From contig JAJZRX010000004.1 in NCBI GenBank assembly GCA_021850095.1, forward strand, positions 51,166 to 115,165: DNA of 64,000 nt, given 5' to 3'. Under the pieces are notes generated by a model that saw only the letters and a program-made list of their open reading frames with translations, was not told the origin of the DNA and ran no database searches. The DNA comes from Deltaproteobacteria bacterium (GTDB lineage: Bacteria; Desulfobacterota; Desulfuromonadia; Geobacterales; Pseudopelobacteraceae). The position numbers and the translations under genes are program-made. Below are positions 7,923-17,023 of the stretch, piece after piece (position 1 is the stretch's first letter; every line of letters begins with the position of its first letter).

Positions 7923-8930
7923 CTACTTGAGCAGAACTTCAATCTTGGCTGTTTTCCTGGCTTCGGTGACATAATCGCCAACGGCGGTATTGATTTTCTG
8001 GCCCTTGAGATACTCCTCGATCCTGGGTTGCGCCTCTTTGAAGGTCACCGTTTCAGCGGCTTTCTTATCGGTCAGCTTGATGATGTGGTAACCGAACTGG
8101 GTTTCAACGACATCGCTGATCTCACCCGGTTTGAGCGCGAAGGCGGCCTGCTCAAAGGGCGGCACCATCTGGCCTTTGCCGAAAAAGCCCAGATCGCCCC
8201 CCTGCTGACTGCTGGGACAGGAGGAGTTGCCCTTGGCCAGTTCCTCGAAACGTGCGCCGCCGGCCAGCTCCTTGCGGAGTTTTTCGGCTTTTTCGCGGGC
8301 TTTTTTCTTGTCTTCGGCGGAGGCGTTCGGCTCCGTGCCGATCAGGATATGGCTGGCCTTGACCGTTTCGCTGCGGGTGAATTTATCGGGATTCTGATCA
8401 TAGAATGCGCGGGCTTCCTGCTCGGTCACCTTGATCGTCGGCACGATGGTTGATTCCACAAATTTGGAGATCAGCAGATCCCGGCGCGTATAGTCGCGCA
8501 GAACCTTCTCATCCATGTCCAGATCCTTGATCGCCTTGGCAAAATCCTGCTCGTTGGCAAAACGGGCCTTGCCCTGGGCCAGTTTTTCATCGACCTGCTT
8601 GTCCAGATCTTTTACTTCAAGCTTGGAAGCCGCCTGATACAGCAGCTCGGCCGACAGCAGCTGCTCCAGCGCCTGCTTGTCAACCATGGCCTGCTGTTCG
8701 GCAGGCACGCTCTGGCCGCGCAGCATGACCTTTTCGGCCCGCCGCAGCTCGATGGCATCGATGGTCACTCCGTTGACTATAGCAACCGGCCCCTGAATGG
8801 CAGTGGCCTGCGCAACAGCCGGAGCTGACGCCTTACCCGGCTCGGCGGCCTGTGAAACAGCACTGCAACCCAGCAGCGCGGCGATAACGAATCCTCTTAA
8901 AAGCCGTATGGAAGTTGTATCTTTTTGCAT
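7923..8930 (-). CDS. Periplasmic PpiC-type peptidyl-prolyl isomerase (lipoprotein)
   Basis: 335 residues from the ATG at 8930, which has AAGGAGAT upstream; a longer frame exists but lacks such a site. The N-terminus (LLRGFVIAALLGCS) is a lipoprotein signal with Cys in ALLGC. A SurA-N-like helical region (about 50-190) precedes a parvulin rotamase domain (about 200-300: VKASHILI, GGDLGFFGKGQMVPPFEQAAF, FGYHIIKL). It is expected to assist outer-membrane or secreted protein folding in the periplasm. Single-gene unit with its own terminator. Confidence 0.9.
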   Translation of the reverse strand: MQKDTTSIRLLRGFVIAALLGCSAVSQAAEPGKASAPAVAQATAIQGPVAIVNGVTIDAIELRRAEKVMLRGQSVPAEQQAMVDKQALEQLLSAELLYQAASKLEVKDLDKQVDEKLAQGKARFANEQDFAKAIKDLDMDEKVLRDYTRRDLLISKFVESTIVPTIKVTEQEARAFYDQNPDKFTRSETVKASHILIGTEPNASAEDKKKAREKAEKLRKELAGGARFEELAKGNSSCPSSQQGGDLGFFGKGQMVPPFEQAAFALKPGEISDVVETQFGYHIIKLTDKKAAETVTFKEAQPRIEEYLKGQKINTAVGDYVTEARKTAKIEVLLK

Positions 8931-9006
8931 CGATTCAGATCTCCTTGAGATAAAATTTTTATGACTGTAGCACAACAGGACGGCACATGAAAAGCCAAAC
9001 ATACTT

Positions 9007-9035
9007 TTGACTTTTGTTACGCTTTCAGTTAGATT
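9007..9035 (+). promoter_or_regulatory. Weak sigma-70-like promoter before the cheY-type gene
   Basis: TTGACT, 17 nt, TAGATT. The elements are imperfect, but they are the only match in the short region between the divergent foldase gene and the CheY gene. Confidence 0.3.
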
Positions 9036-9119
9036 CGCGTTCGCATTTTGAAATAATCTGCCGCAGCGGCTTGACCTATTCAGGTGCAGCTGAACAGTCC
9101 AACAGGAGGATACTCAGAA

Positions 9120-9479
9120 ATGAAGAAGGTTCTCGTAGTTGATGACAGCCTTTCGGTGGCCCGCCAGCTTGAAAAGATAATCAGCGAATCCGGTGATTTC
9201 ACCTGTGTCGGTCACGCAAAAAACGGCGCTGAAGCGATCAAGATGAATCACAGCGAAAATCCGGACATCATCTGCATGGACATGAACATGCCCGGCATGG
9301 ATGGCTTGACCGCACTGCGGACCCTGTCGGTGATGGACAAGGATGTCAAGGTCGTCATGGTTACATCCTTGGGCGGCGTCGGCGACAAGTTCACCGAGGC
9401 TTTGAAACTGGGCGCGAAAAATGTCATTTCAAAACCGTTTGAAACCGACAACGTCCTGCGGATCCTGCGCGAGCTGTGA
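9120..9479 (+). CDS. CheY-like single-domain response regulator
   Basis: 119 residues starting MKKVLVVDDS. Acidic pair DD8-9, phospho-acceptor Asp54 in IICMDMNMPGMDG, Thr in VMVTSLG and Lys in ISKPFE are all present. The ATG at 9120 has AGGAGG upstream; a longer in-frame start exists but is less likely. It precedes a CheX-like gene by 70 bp, so the pair probably forms a phospho-signalling module in which the neighbour acts as phosphatase. Confidence 0.92.
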   Translation: MKKVLVVDDSLSVARQLEKIISESGDFTCVGHAKNGAEAIKMNHSENPDIICMDMNMPGMDGLTALRTLSVMDKDVKVVMVTSLGGVGDKFTEALKLGAKNVISKPFETDNVLRILREL

Positions 9480-9549
9480 TCCGGATTAACCTTTAAATCC
9501 TTGGAAGAATACATTTCCGGCTTACCACGAGCGACAAGGAGTTGCAGAC

Positions 9550-10416
9550 ATGGCAGTTAAATTTTTCGGACAATTTTTAGTTGAGCAGGGCCTCGTATCC
9601 CGGGAAGCACTGATCAGTGCCATCGAACTTCAGGATCAGAAGAATCTCAAGCTGGGCGAAATGGCCGTGGCAATGGGCTACATCACCCAGGCCGACATCG
9701 AAAAGGCCCACAATGCCCAGATGTCCAAGGACATGAGACTGGGGGATCTGCTGGTTGAAATGGGCTTTTTGACGCTGACCCAGCTGAACGATGTCATCAC
9801 CCGCCAGAAAAACACCCATCTTTATATCGGCGAAGCGTTGGTGCAGATCGGCGCGCTGACCAGCGAGAACCTGCAGAAGCATCTGGCCGACTTCAAGGCC
9901 GATCAGGCCCAGTATGTATCCGATGGCATCGCACTCCCCCCGGGCGTTGCCAACAGCAAGATCTGGGAGATGACCGCCGATCTGACCTACAAGATGATCA
10001 CCCGTGTGCTGGATCTGCAGTTCCGGCCCGGCAAATGTGCCCTGACCGAAACCCTGGCCCCCAACTTCATGATGGCGGCCATGGATTTCAACGGAGACGT
10101 TGAGGCCCGCTACCTGATCTCCGTGTCGGAAGGACTGCAGAAAACCATCGCCAAAGCCATACTGCGCGAAGAGTCCGTGGACGGCGAGCCGGCCGAGGTA
10201 CTGGAAGACACCGTAATGGAATTTGTCAACGTGGTCTGCGGCAACGTGGCCGCCAAGGCTTCCCAGATGGGAGTCATCATGAACATCAACCCGCCGGTCA
10301 CGATTCGCCCCCCGGCCGCCGGACTGCCGGTGCCGGAAGGGCACACCGCGCTCTGCTTTCCGATCCACATTGAAGACGGTGACAAGATGGAGCTGATCCT
10401 GCTGATCAAGAAGTGA
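9550..10416 (+). CDS. CheX-like phosphatase with N-terminal MshEN/GspE_N-like repeats
   Basis: 288 residues. The N-terminal ~120 residues hold helical repeats of the type seen at the front of GspE/PilB ATPases (FGQFLVEQGLVS, LGDLLVEMGFLT, IGEALVQIGALT); some such modules bind c-di-GMP. The C-terminal ~140 residues resemble CheX/CheC phosphatases, with the ExxN motif in EFVNVVCGNVAAK. AAGGAG precedes the ATG. It likely dephosphorylates the CheY-like protein encoded just upstream and may be tuned by the N-terminal module; the latter is inference. Confidence 0.78.
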   Translation: MAVKFFGQFLVEQGLVSREALISAIELQDQKNLKLGEMAVAMGYITQADIEKAHNAQMSKDMRLGDLLVEMGFLTLTQLNDVITRQKNTHLYIGEALVQIGALTSENLQKHLADFKADQAQYVSDGIALPPGVANSKIWEMTADLTYKMITRVLDLQFRPGKCALTETLAPNFMMAAMDFNGDVEARYLISVSEGLQKTIAKAILREESVDGEPAEVLEDTVMEFVNVVCGNVAAKASQMGVIMNINPPVTIRPPAAGLPVPEGHTALCFPIHIEDGDKMELILLIKK

Positions 10417-10433
10417 TTTTGAAATTTTCCGCT

Positions 10434-10469
10434 AAAAAGGCATCCTCACGCTTCGAGGATGCCTTTTTT
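10434..10469. terminator. Bidirectional intrinsic terminator
   Basis: AAAAAGGCATCCTC and GAGGATGCCTTTTTT form a hairpin with a short loop, flanked by A and T runs. It separates the cheX-like gene from the convergent methyltransferase gene and can serve both. Confidence 0.88.
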
Positions 10470-10499
10470 ATCCGGTCTGTTTTCGAACGACAACCCGCC

Positions 10500-11219
10500 T
10501 TACCGCCAGACCTCATCCGTATACTCCCCCTGCATATCCCGCACAAAGAGCGGCTTCTCCACCACCGGCGCACTGCGCCGCCCCTTGGCCAGTTCGACCA
10601 TGAACATGCTGGCCGGAGCTTCGGCGTTATTGTGGATGGTCCGCAGGCGCAGTACCGACAGTTTCAGTCCGGCGGCCAGCGCCATCAGTTCGGCCAGGCG
10701 TGACGGGAGCTGGATCAGGCAGATTCGGCCGGATGGTTTCACCAGATATTTGGCGGCCGCCAAAAAGTCAGCCAGGCCGGCCGTGGTTTCATGCCGGGCG
10801 GCATCACGTCCGGCCCGGGGGCTGACCCTGCCGCTGCCCGCTGTCCGAAAAGGGGGGTTGGAAACAACCAGATCAAAACTGGAATCAGAGTACGTTTTTC
10901 GCAGATGGAGGATGTCTTCAGCCTGCACAGAAACCCGTCCGGCAAAGTCATTGTGGATGATATTGCGTTCGACAATTCCGGCCATGACGGGATTTTTTTC
11001 AACCGCCACAACAGAAGCATCCGGATTGACCCGCGCCAACACCAACCCGATAACGCCGCAACCAGCCCCCAGATCGACAATATTGCCCCCCGGTTTCAAG
11101 ACCAGGCAGAAACGGGCCAGAAGCAGGGCATCCAGCGAATAGCGGTAGCCTTGCCTGGGCTGAAACAGCCGCAGATCAAACAATTTGAGTTCGTCTTCAG
11201 TCAACTCGGCATTCCTCAC
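10500..11219 (-). CDS. tRNA1(Val) adenine-N6 methyltransferase-like protein
   Basis: About 239 residues from a GTG at 11219 (AGAGGTGG upstream); a longer frame reaches 11252. The SAM-binding motif VDLGAGCGVIGLVLA and the catalytic motif VVSNPPFRTAG (NPPF) place it with N6-adenine methyltransferases of the TrmN6/YfiC type. The N-terminus DLRLFQPRQGYRYSLDALLLA is typical of this family. The 5' end overlaps the 3' end of the YfhO-like gene by 23 bp, so it probably rides on the polysaccharide operon transcript. Confidence 0.8.
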   Translation of the reverse strand: MRNAELTEDELKLFDLRLFQPRQGYRYSLDALLLARFCLVLKPGGNIVDLGAGCGVIGLVLARVNPDASVVAVEKNPVMAGIVERNIIHNDFAGRVSVQAEDILHLRKTYSDSSFDLVVSNPPFRTAGSGRVSPRAGRDAARHETTAGLADFLAAAKYLVKPSGRICLIQLPSRLAELMALAAGLKLSVLRLRTIHNNAEAPASMFMVELAKGRRSAPVVEKPLFVRDMQGEYTDEVWR

Positions 11220-13632
11220 TACCACCTCTTTTGCGCCGCAGAAACCACTCACGGATCAGCATTCCTGCAAACAGGGCAAACGACATGAGCGTCAAATACT
11301 TGCCGATTTTGAAAGGAAGCGGATCGAAGACAAATTCTACCCTATGTTTTCCCGGCGTCAGGTAAACGCCGCGCAGAACATGATTAACCGGATAGATATC
11401 CGTTTCCTGGCCATCCACGTAGGCTTTCCAGCTTCGGTAATACTTTTCCCCTGCCACAAGCAGAGAATTGCTCTGCACATGGGCATCAATAACAATCATA
11501 TTGCTTTCAAACTTTTCAATCGACACCGTTCCAGAAGCCGCATTCGGCACGGGAGCGCCTCCCAGCCTTATGGGTGGCGGCACTTCCACCACCGCCATCA
11601 TCCGGGGATCAAACTGCGGGTTTTGAAGAATGGCAAGCGCCTGCTGGCCTGCGGCCTGGTAAACGGTTGTCACCAGCCACGCCTTTGGCATGACAGTACT
11701 GTTTTCAAGCACAATCTGACTGCCATCCGGCGATTGGAAAACCGGCACAAATTTTCTGCCAAGCGTTTCCTTCTCACGGGCATATTGCTCAGAATTGTAG
11801 ACCAGGTACTTGACATTCATAAGATCAAGCATCCCCGAATTCAGGTTCAAGCCTTCAAGGTAATCCTGCCAGCGTTTCTGCTGCACCGGATTAGAGGTAA
11901 ACAGGACCGGAATATTATTGGAAACGTAGTTCATCGGATCACTGCCATCCATCGGAAGTGTCCGGTACTGAACGGAAGCCCTGGAAATGAACTCCATAAC
12001 GGGCGTTTTGACAACTCGTCCCTTCACCGGCGCATCCACCAAAAACAAGAATTTATCGTTCACCCGCCAGACGTCAACCAGATAGACCACGATCAACAGG
12101 ACAGCAAGCAGCCAAACATGCTTCAATCGCATCCCGAACAGTATGATTCCGGATGACAGAGCAGCCAGAACCGCGGCAATTCCGGTTTCGGCAAGCAGGT
12201 TGTTCCAGCGCTGTCCAACCAGATAATCACCCTGTTCATAACGTGTCGGCTGGGAAAGTGCCTCGTAAAACATTTCTGTCCATTTGCCCCCCCCAGTCTG
12301 CAACACCGCCCAGAAGACCAGCAGCCCGGCCGAAAATGCGACAAGGCCCAGCTGGTACCTGTGAAAGAGCTTTGAAAGCCTGATTTCCGCATCCATCAGC
12401 AGGTCAAGCCCGCGCGCAGCCATTACGGCAAGTCCCATTACCGGAATGAACATCATCATCTTGGGCACCCGAAAGCGGTTGATGCCGGGAAAATAATCGT
12501 AAAGAAGGTTATAGAAGGGGGTGTACTTACCCATCGAGAACAAAATTCCACCCGCGATCGCAAGAACAGCCAATAAACTGTACCTGTCTCGTCTGAACAA
12601 AAGCGGCAAAGGCAAAAGAAGCCAGGGAAGCAGTCCCATATAACTTGCTGTTTGGGTAAACACCATACGCCCCCAGTAATAGCTGGTTATATTTGGTGGA
12701 TTAGGTCCTGCTTCCTGTCGGGAAAATCCAAAAAAACCGGGTATCACAAATGCCACGACCTCTTCAGGTGGCAATGACCAGGACATGGCCTCTTCCCGTT
12801 CGAGCCCGCCCTTACCCTGATTGGCGCCACTCTGCACCCCGCGATTGGTATCTTTGGACCAGTCCGCAAGAGGCAAGAGAGAAATGGAGACTGTTGCAAG
12901 GAAAAAAATCAGCACCACCAAGTTCAGGCCCAATAGCCGGGGCAATGAAGAGCGGCCGCTGTTACGATCACTCCTAAAACTGATACAGGTTTGTACAATG
13001 CCATACAAACCAACGCAGAGACAGGTGTAGAATGCGATCTGCCAGTGGGTGCTGAAAAACTGAAAAGCAAGCACAAATGCCGTTGCCATGAACCAGAACA
13101 GCCGCCGCCCCAGAAACCCCTTTTCAAGGCAATACAAAGCCCAAGGCGCATAAGAGATGGTTGCGATTTTCATGACGTGACCGGCATTAATCAGCGAGGC
13201 GTTTTCAGTGGCCAGAGCAAATATCAGCCCGGCAAAGAGAGCAGCGATCCGGCCGGCGCCGATCAAACGGCAATACAGGTACATGCCTACTGAGCCGAAA
13301 AATAGATGCAGCACGATATACCAGGCCACATTGGCCGGTGCGGGAAGCAAATTGAAAACAAGTTTCTGATCCAGCAGGAAATGAAGCGACTCGGTACCAC
13401 CGCCTGTGGTTGTCCCGCCATTTGACAGTAAATCCCAGCCGGCCCGAAGTGTTATCTCCCTGAACAGATCTGGAAAAGTTGAATTATTCAGGTGCATTGC
13501 CCACCAATAGAACTCGTTGATGATGTCAGGGGCACGGATAATCTTGTCGGTGAAGAGAATTTTTGAAAAAAAGAGTATCAGCACAACCAGGAGCATGGTT
13601 AAGGTCAAGAGATCTTTTTGCCGTTTGTTCAT
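11197..13632 (-). CDS. YfhO-family multi-pass membrane protein
   Basis: 811 residues. N-terminal TM segment (LTLTMLLVVLILFFSKIL), a conserved first loop (DIINEFYWW), at least ten further hydrophobic segments to about residue 540, a large periplasmic domain at about 545-785, and a last TM segment. This layout matches YfhO-like GT-C-type proteins thought to transfer sugars from lipid carriers in envelope glycan decoration. It is the last gene of the polysaccharide operon and overlaps the glycosyltransferase before it by 4 bp. An 8-G run occurs at 12287-12294 (coding TGGGK). Confidence 0.75.
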   Translation of the reverse strand: MNKRQKDLLTLTMLLVVLILFFSKILFTDKIIRAPDIINEFYWWAMHLNNSTFPDLFREITLRAGWDLLSNGGTTTGGGTESLHFLLDQKLVFNLLPAPANVAWYIVLHLFFGSVGMYLYCRLIGAGRIAALFAGLIFALATENASLINAGHVMKIATISYAPWALYCLEKGFLGRRLFWFMATAFVLAFQFFSTHWQIAFYTCLCVGLYGIVQTCISFRSDRNSGRSSLPRLLGLNLVVLIFFLATVSISLLPLADWSKDTNRGVQSGANQGKGGLEREEAMSWSLPPEEVVAFVIPGFFGFSRQEAGPNPPNITSYYWGRMVFTQTASYMGLLPWLLLPLPLLFRRDRYSLLAVLAIAGGILFSMGKYTPFYNLLYDYFPGINRFRVPKMMMFIPVMGLAVMAARGLDLLMDAEIRLSKLFHRYQLGLVAFSAGLLVFWAVLQTGGGKWTEMFYEALSQPTRYEQGDYLVGQRWNNLLAETGIAAVLAALSSGIILFGMRLKHVWLLAVLLIVVYLVDVWRVNDKFLFLVDAPVKGRVVKTPVMEFISRASVQYRTLPMDGSDPMNYVSNNIPVLFTSNPVQQKRWQDYLEGLNLNSGMLDLMNVKYLVYNSEQYAREKETLGRKFVPVFQSPDGSQIVLENSTVMPKAWLVTTVYQAAGQQALAILQNPQFDPRMMAVVEVPPPIRLGGAPVPNAASGTVSIEKFESNMIVIDAHVQSNSLLVAGEKYYRSWKAYVDGQETDIYPVNHVLRGVYLTPGKHRVEFVFDPLPFKIGKYLTLMSFALFAGMLIREWFLRRKRGGSEECRVD

Positions 13633-14822
13633 TGTATAGTCAACTCCCTGTAAAAGTTGTGCAATTTATCCGCGAAGAAACTCCAGCTGAATTTTTCAAA
13701 CAAATGTATCCGCCCGTTTTTTCCAATCTCGTGTGCTCTGTCGTGGGACAGCAGCAGGTCCGTGACACGGTCGGACATTTCCTGCCAATCATCCGGGTCA
13801 CAAAGAATGCCGGACAGCTCGGGTTTTATATATTCGGCCAACTGTCCGACCCGGTCGGCCACTACCGGCACCCCGGCACGCAGCAGCTCCGTAAGCTTGG
13901 CAGGACATTTGGAGCGATTGATCAAGGTATCGGCAAAGGGATAGATGGCCACATCCGCCACCGCCAGATAACCGGGAAGTTCACCCGGCTCCACCCACCC
14001 CGCCATGACCAGAGCCGGAGCAAATCCCAACTCCACGCCCGATTGCAGGAGCCGATCCTCCTCGCTGTTCCTCCCCCTCCCCACCACCAGAAATCGAACA
14101 GCGGGAACTTGCCGTAATATCTCCGCAAAGACGAAACAGAGCTTTTCCTGGCTGAACTCGAAAAACCGAGTATAGAGCAGCAGCACCGGCGCATCCGGCG
14201 AAATACCCAGCTTCTCCCTGATTTCGGCGCCATTTCCCGCAGGTGCATCCTCAACACAGTTCGGCAGGTAAAGAGTCCTTTCCGGCGGATTTCCCATCCC
14301 CCAAACCTGGCTCTGGAGAGTACGGCTCGCCACCGTAACCCCAACGGCGCGGGGTAGAAGCCAGCGTTCCTGAAAGCCAAACATCATCTTCTCGGCAGCT
14401 CCGTATCCATGGAGGTCATTCATTCCTCCCCGCCCCTCCCAGTCATCAGTATCCACAAAGATCGGTGGCAGATTCCAACCCGCGCGCTGCAGGCAGATAT
14501 GGAGCATCGCCGCCAGGCCGCCAAAACCTTTCGGTTTGAAAAGGTGAACCAGATCAGGCTTTTCTGACAGCGCCGTTCGGAACATCCGCCAGGCAAGGAT
14601 TGGTGCAGCCAGGGCACTGTTTTTTGGACCAAGGGCGATGTTTTTTATCGTGACTCCCCGAACGATTTCCGTTGCCCCGGAGTCTTCGGGGTTCGTGTAC
14701 GGAGGAGCCACGATGAGAACCGAGTGCCCCGCGTCCTGAAGCGCGGCCGCAAGGGGCACCAGACGGGCGATCACTGTCCCTTTGGGACGAAGACCGAAAG
14801 GCGCCAGGAAAACAATTTTCAT
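13629..14822 (-). CDS. Glycosyltransferase, GT4-like
   Basis: 397 residues. The N-terminal Rossmann domain starts MKIVFLAPFGLRPKGT. The C-terminal GT-B domain has LLLYTRFFEF, VVGRGRNSE, and the nucleotide-sugar site NRSKCPAKLTELLRAGVPVV with the conserved Glu. It transfers a sugar from a nucleotide donor onto the growing lipid-linked saccharide on the cytoplasmic side. Start and stop overlap neighbours by 4 bp each. Acceptor and donor cannot be read from sequence. Confidence 0.85.
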   Translation of the reverse strand: MKIVFLAPFGLRPKGTVIARLVPLAAALQDAGHSVLIVAPPYTNPEDSGATEIVRGVTIKNIALGPKNSALAAPILAWRMFRTALSEKPDLVHLFKPKGFGGLAAMLHICLQRAGWNLPPIFVDTDDWEGRGGMNDLHGYGAAEKMMFGFQERWLLPRAVGVTVASRTLQSQVWGMGNPPERTLYLPNCVEDAPAGNGAEIREKLGISPDAPVLLLYTRFFEFSQEKLCFVFAEILRQVPAVRFLVVGRGRNSEEDRLLQSGVELGFAPALVMAGWVEPGELPGYLAVADVAIYPFADTLINRSKCPAKLTELLRAGVPVVADRVGQLAEYIKPELSGILCDPDDWQEMSDRVTDLLLSHDRAHEIGKNGRIHLFEKFSWSFFADKLHNFYRELTIQ

Positions 14823-15802
14823 TTAACCTCCCCCATTTTCCGGCGGAATGTCCGGAATGGAGAGCCTCCATATTCCAGAAGGCTCTCGATCCCGGTTATG
14901 GAGATTTTCCGAAGGGTACGGACAGCGCGGCGTTTTTTCAGCAGCACCGGCAGATTCTTCAGCAGGTGGAAGCGCGCCCGGAGTGCCGCCCCAGCTCTCC
15001 CCCGGAGAACGGCGAGCAGTATCCCCCCGAGATCGTAGAGGATGATACGGTGAAGATGCTTCATTAAGAGCGCCGCAGGCCAGTTTTTGATAATGACATA
15101 CCACTTGTTTCGTTGAACCTGATAGACGGTAAAGGGGCTCATCTTGCCGCTTGTGGCAGAATGTATGTGGTGCACCACGGCCTGTGGAGCGGTTACACCC
15201 CGCCAGCCCGCCAGCCTGGCTCGCCAGGCCAGATCAAGATCCTCATAATAGGCGAAAAAGTCCGGATCGAAGAACCCGACCTCGTTCAGCATGGACCGCC
15301 GGTAGAGGGCCGCCCCGGCGCATGGCCCAAACACGGGCGCCGGATCATCATACTGTCCCGCGTCCTGTTCTCCCACCCCGATATTGCTTCCCAGTCCATT
15401 CGTGGCCGCCAGAATGCCAACGGAATCAAGACATCCCGGCAGATAAAAGTTGAGCATTTTGGCCGCCACCATGCCAATGCCGGGATCCGCATCGGCAGCT
15501 ACCACCAGCTCCGCCAGGAAGGTGGCTTCTACACGGGTATCGTTGTTCAGGGTGACAATATAGTCACCCTCGCATGCGAGGAGCCCCCGGTTGTTTCCTT
15601 CGGCGAAACCGGCGTTTTCGGACAATTCCACCAATCGAACCCACGGGTAGCGTTCCCGCACATATCCAGCGGAACCGTCGGTAGAGCCGTTCTCCACCAA
15701 GATCGTCTCGAAATCCGGAAAAGTCTGGGTCTCCAGAGATTCAAGACAGTCATCCAGAAACATCTTGCCGTTCCAGTTCAGGATGATGACGGAGACCTTC
15801 AC
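14819..15802 (-). CDS. Glycosyltransferase family 2 (WbbL-like)
   Basis: 327 residues with the GT-A start VSVIILNWNGKMFLDDCLES, donor-binding VENGSTDGS, the DxD-like NNDTRVEATFL, and the acceptor-side motif FDPDFFAYYEDLDLAWRARL (ED). This ordering is that of rhamnosyltransferase-like GT2 enzymes. The C-terminal ~70 residues are basic and probably membrane-associated. It overlaps both neighbours by 4 bp within the operon. Confidence 0.88.
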   Translation of the reverse strand: MKVSVIILNWNGKMFLDDCLESLETQTFPDFETILVENGSTDGSAGYVRERYPWVRLVELSENAGFAEGNNRGLLACEGDYIVTLNNDTRVEATFLAELVVAADADPGIGMVAAKMLNFYLPGCLDSVGILAATNGLGSNIGVGEQDAGQYDDPAPVFGPCAGAALYRRSMLNEVGFFDPDFFAYYEDLDLAWRARLAGWRGVTAPQAVVHHIHSATSGKMSPFTVYQVQRNKWYVIIKNWPAALLMKHLHRIILYDLGGILLAVLRGRAGAALRARFHLLKNLPVLLKKRRAVRTLRKISITGIESLLEYGGSPFRTFRRKMGEVK

Positions 15803-17022
15803 CGCGCCCCTCGGGCCAAACCGGCGTAGATACGACCCAGGTCATCCGTAACCCTCTGCCAGGAAAATCGCCGCGTCACCAGTTCACGGCCCCGCTCTCC
15901 AAGCCTCCTTCCCAGTTCAGGATCATTCAGAAGCCGGCAGACGCATGCCGCAAAAGCGTGCGGATCATCGGCAGTCATGAGCGCATCGTCGTCGGGAGCA
16001 GCGACCCCCTCCGCACCGATCGACGTGGCCACCACCGGCCGGCCGCAAGCCAGAGCCTCCAGCACCTTGATCTTTATCCCTCCGCCACAGCGCAAAGGTG
16101 CGACTACCACGTCCACCCCGGCGTAAAATTGAGCCACGTCCTCCACGAATCCCACACATATAACACCTTTTCCCGCAGCCTCCAGGAGTGCGGCGGGCGG
16201 ATTCTTCCCGGCCACAACAAACTCTACACCAGGCTCATGCTCCTTGATCAACGGAAGAATCTCGCTCTGAAAAAACAGGATCGCATCCACGTTTGGCGCA
16301 TGGCCAAAGCTGGCCAGAAATCCGATTTTTTTCCCCACAGAACTCTTTGTTACCTGCGTCGGTGGAATGTCTATTCCCACGGCATCGGCATACACCTCCA
16401 ACCCCGGGCAAAAAACCCTGAGGGCGGCGGCATCCTGCCCGGTGAGGGTCAAAACCTTGCCGAAGCACGGGTAATGGCGTGTCTCGTACCGGAGCCAGAA
16501 AAGCCACTGCAGGAAGAAATAGCTTTTGGCCACCGGATTGGAGGCCATCCGCACCCTGCGGTACGCAGAGACAACCGCCACATCCTGCGTATCCATAACA
16601 GCAGGAATCCCGCCACAGAGGGTAACGTACTGGGCCATCTGGGGAAAGCAGAAATGCGCCACATCGGGGTTATGTTTGCTGATCATTTCCCGGAGTACCC
16701 GCCCCATGACCCGACTCTTGCATTTCACGGCAAAGACAGGAGTCAAAGTTAGAAATGAAATGATATTCTGGTACCCACGGCGAAGGAGATACATCATCTT
16801 TTCCCGTGAGGAAACCATTTCGCCGCCGGGGAAGGGTACCGTTATTACCTCGGAGCAGTAGGAAGCGAGCTTTGCCGTCTGCTGTACGTCTTCCTCCCGC
16901 GCAAAGGTAAGGTAGATCACCTCGTGGTGTTGGGCCAATCGCTTGATGAGATTGAACACGGCGGTGGAGCCGCCGCTGGCGCCGGGAATGGCCGGGAAGG
17001 GGGTGACGAGGAGAATCTTCAC
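15799..17022 (-). CDS. Glycosyltransferase, GT4-like
   Basis: About 407 residues from a GTG at 17022 (VKILLVTPFPAIPGASGG), 1 nt after the previous stop; a longer frame would run into the preceding gene. GT-B fold: N-terminal GGSTAVFNLIKRLAQ, C-terminal VAPLRCGGGIKIKVLEALACGRPVV, where the Glu of KVLEAL binds the nucleotide sugar. Probable role is sugar transfer in repeat-unit assembly. It ends VTDDLGRIYAGL, typical of the family. Confidence 0.85.
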   Translation of the reverse strand: MKILLVTPFPAIPGASGGSTAVFNLIKRLAQHHEVIYLTFAREEDVQQTAKLASYCSEVITVPFPGGEMVSSREKMMYLLRRGYQNIISFLTLTPVFAVKCKSRVMGRVLREMISKHNPDVAHFCFPQMAQYVTLCGGIPAVMDTQDVAVVSAYRRVRMASNPVAKSYFFLQWLFWLRYETRHYPCFGKVLTLTGQDAAALRVFCPGLEVYADAVGIDIPPTQVTKSSVGKKIGFLASFGHAPNVDAILFFQSEILPLIKEHEPGVEFVVAGKNPPAALLEAAGKGVICVGFVEDVAQFYAGVDVVVAPLRCGGGIKIKVLEALACGRPVVATSIGAEGVAAPDDDALMTADDPHAFAACVCRLLNDPELGRRLGERGRELVTRRFSWQRVTDDLGRIYAGLARGAR

Positions 17023-17023
17023 G

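Noticed and set aside
11185..12156. Long plus-strand open frame (323 codons)
   Set aside because: It is antisense to the YfhO-like gene, whose translation is clearly a membrane protein; the plus-strand product looks like low-complexity shadow sequence.
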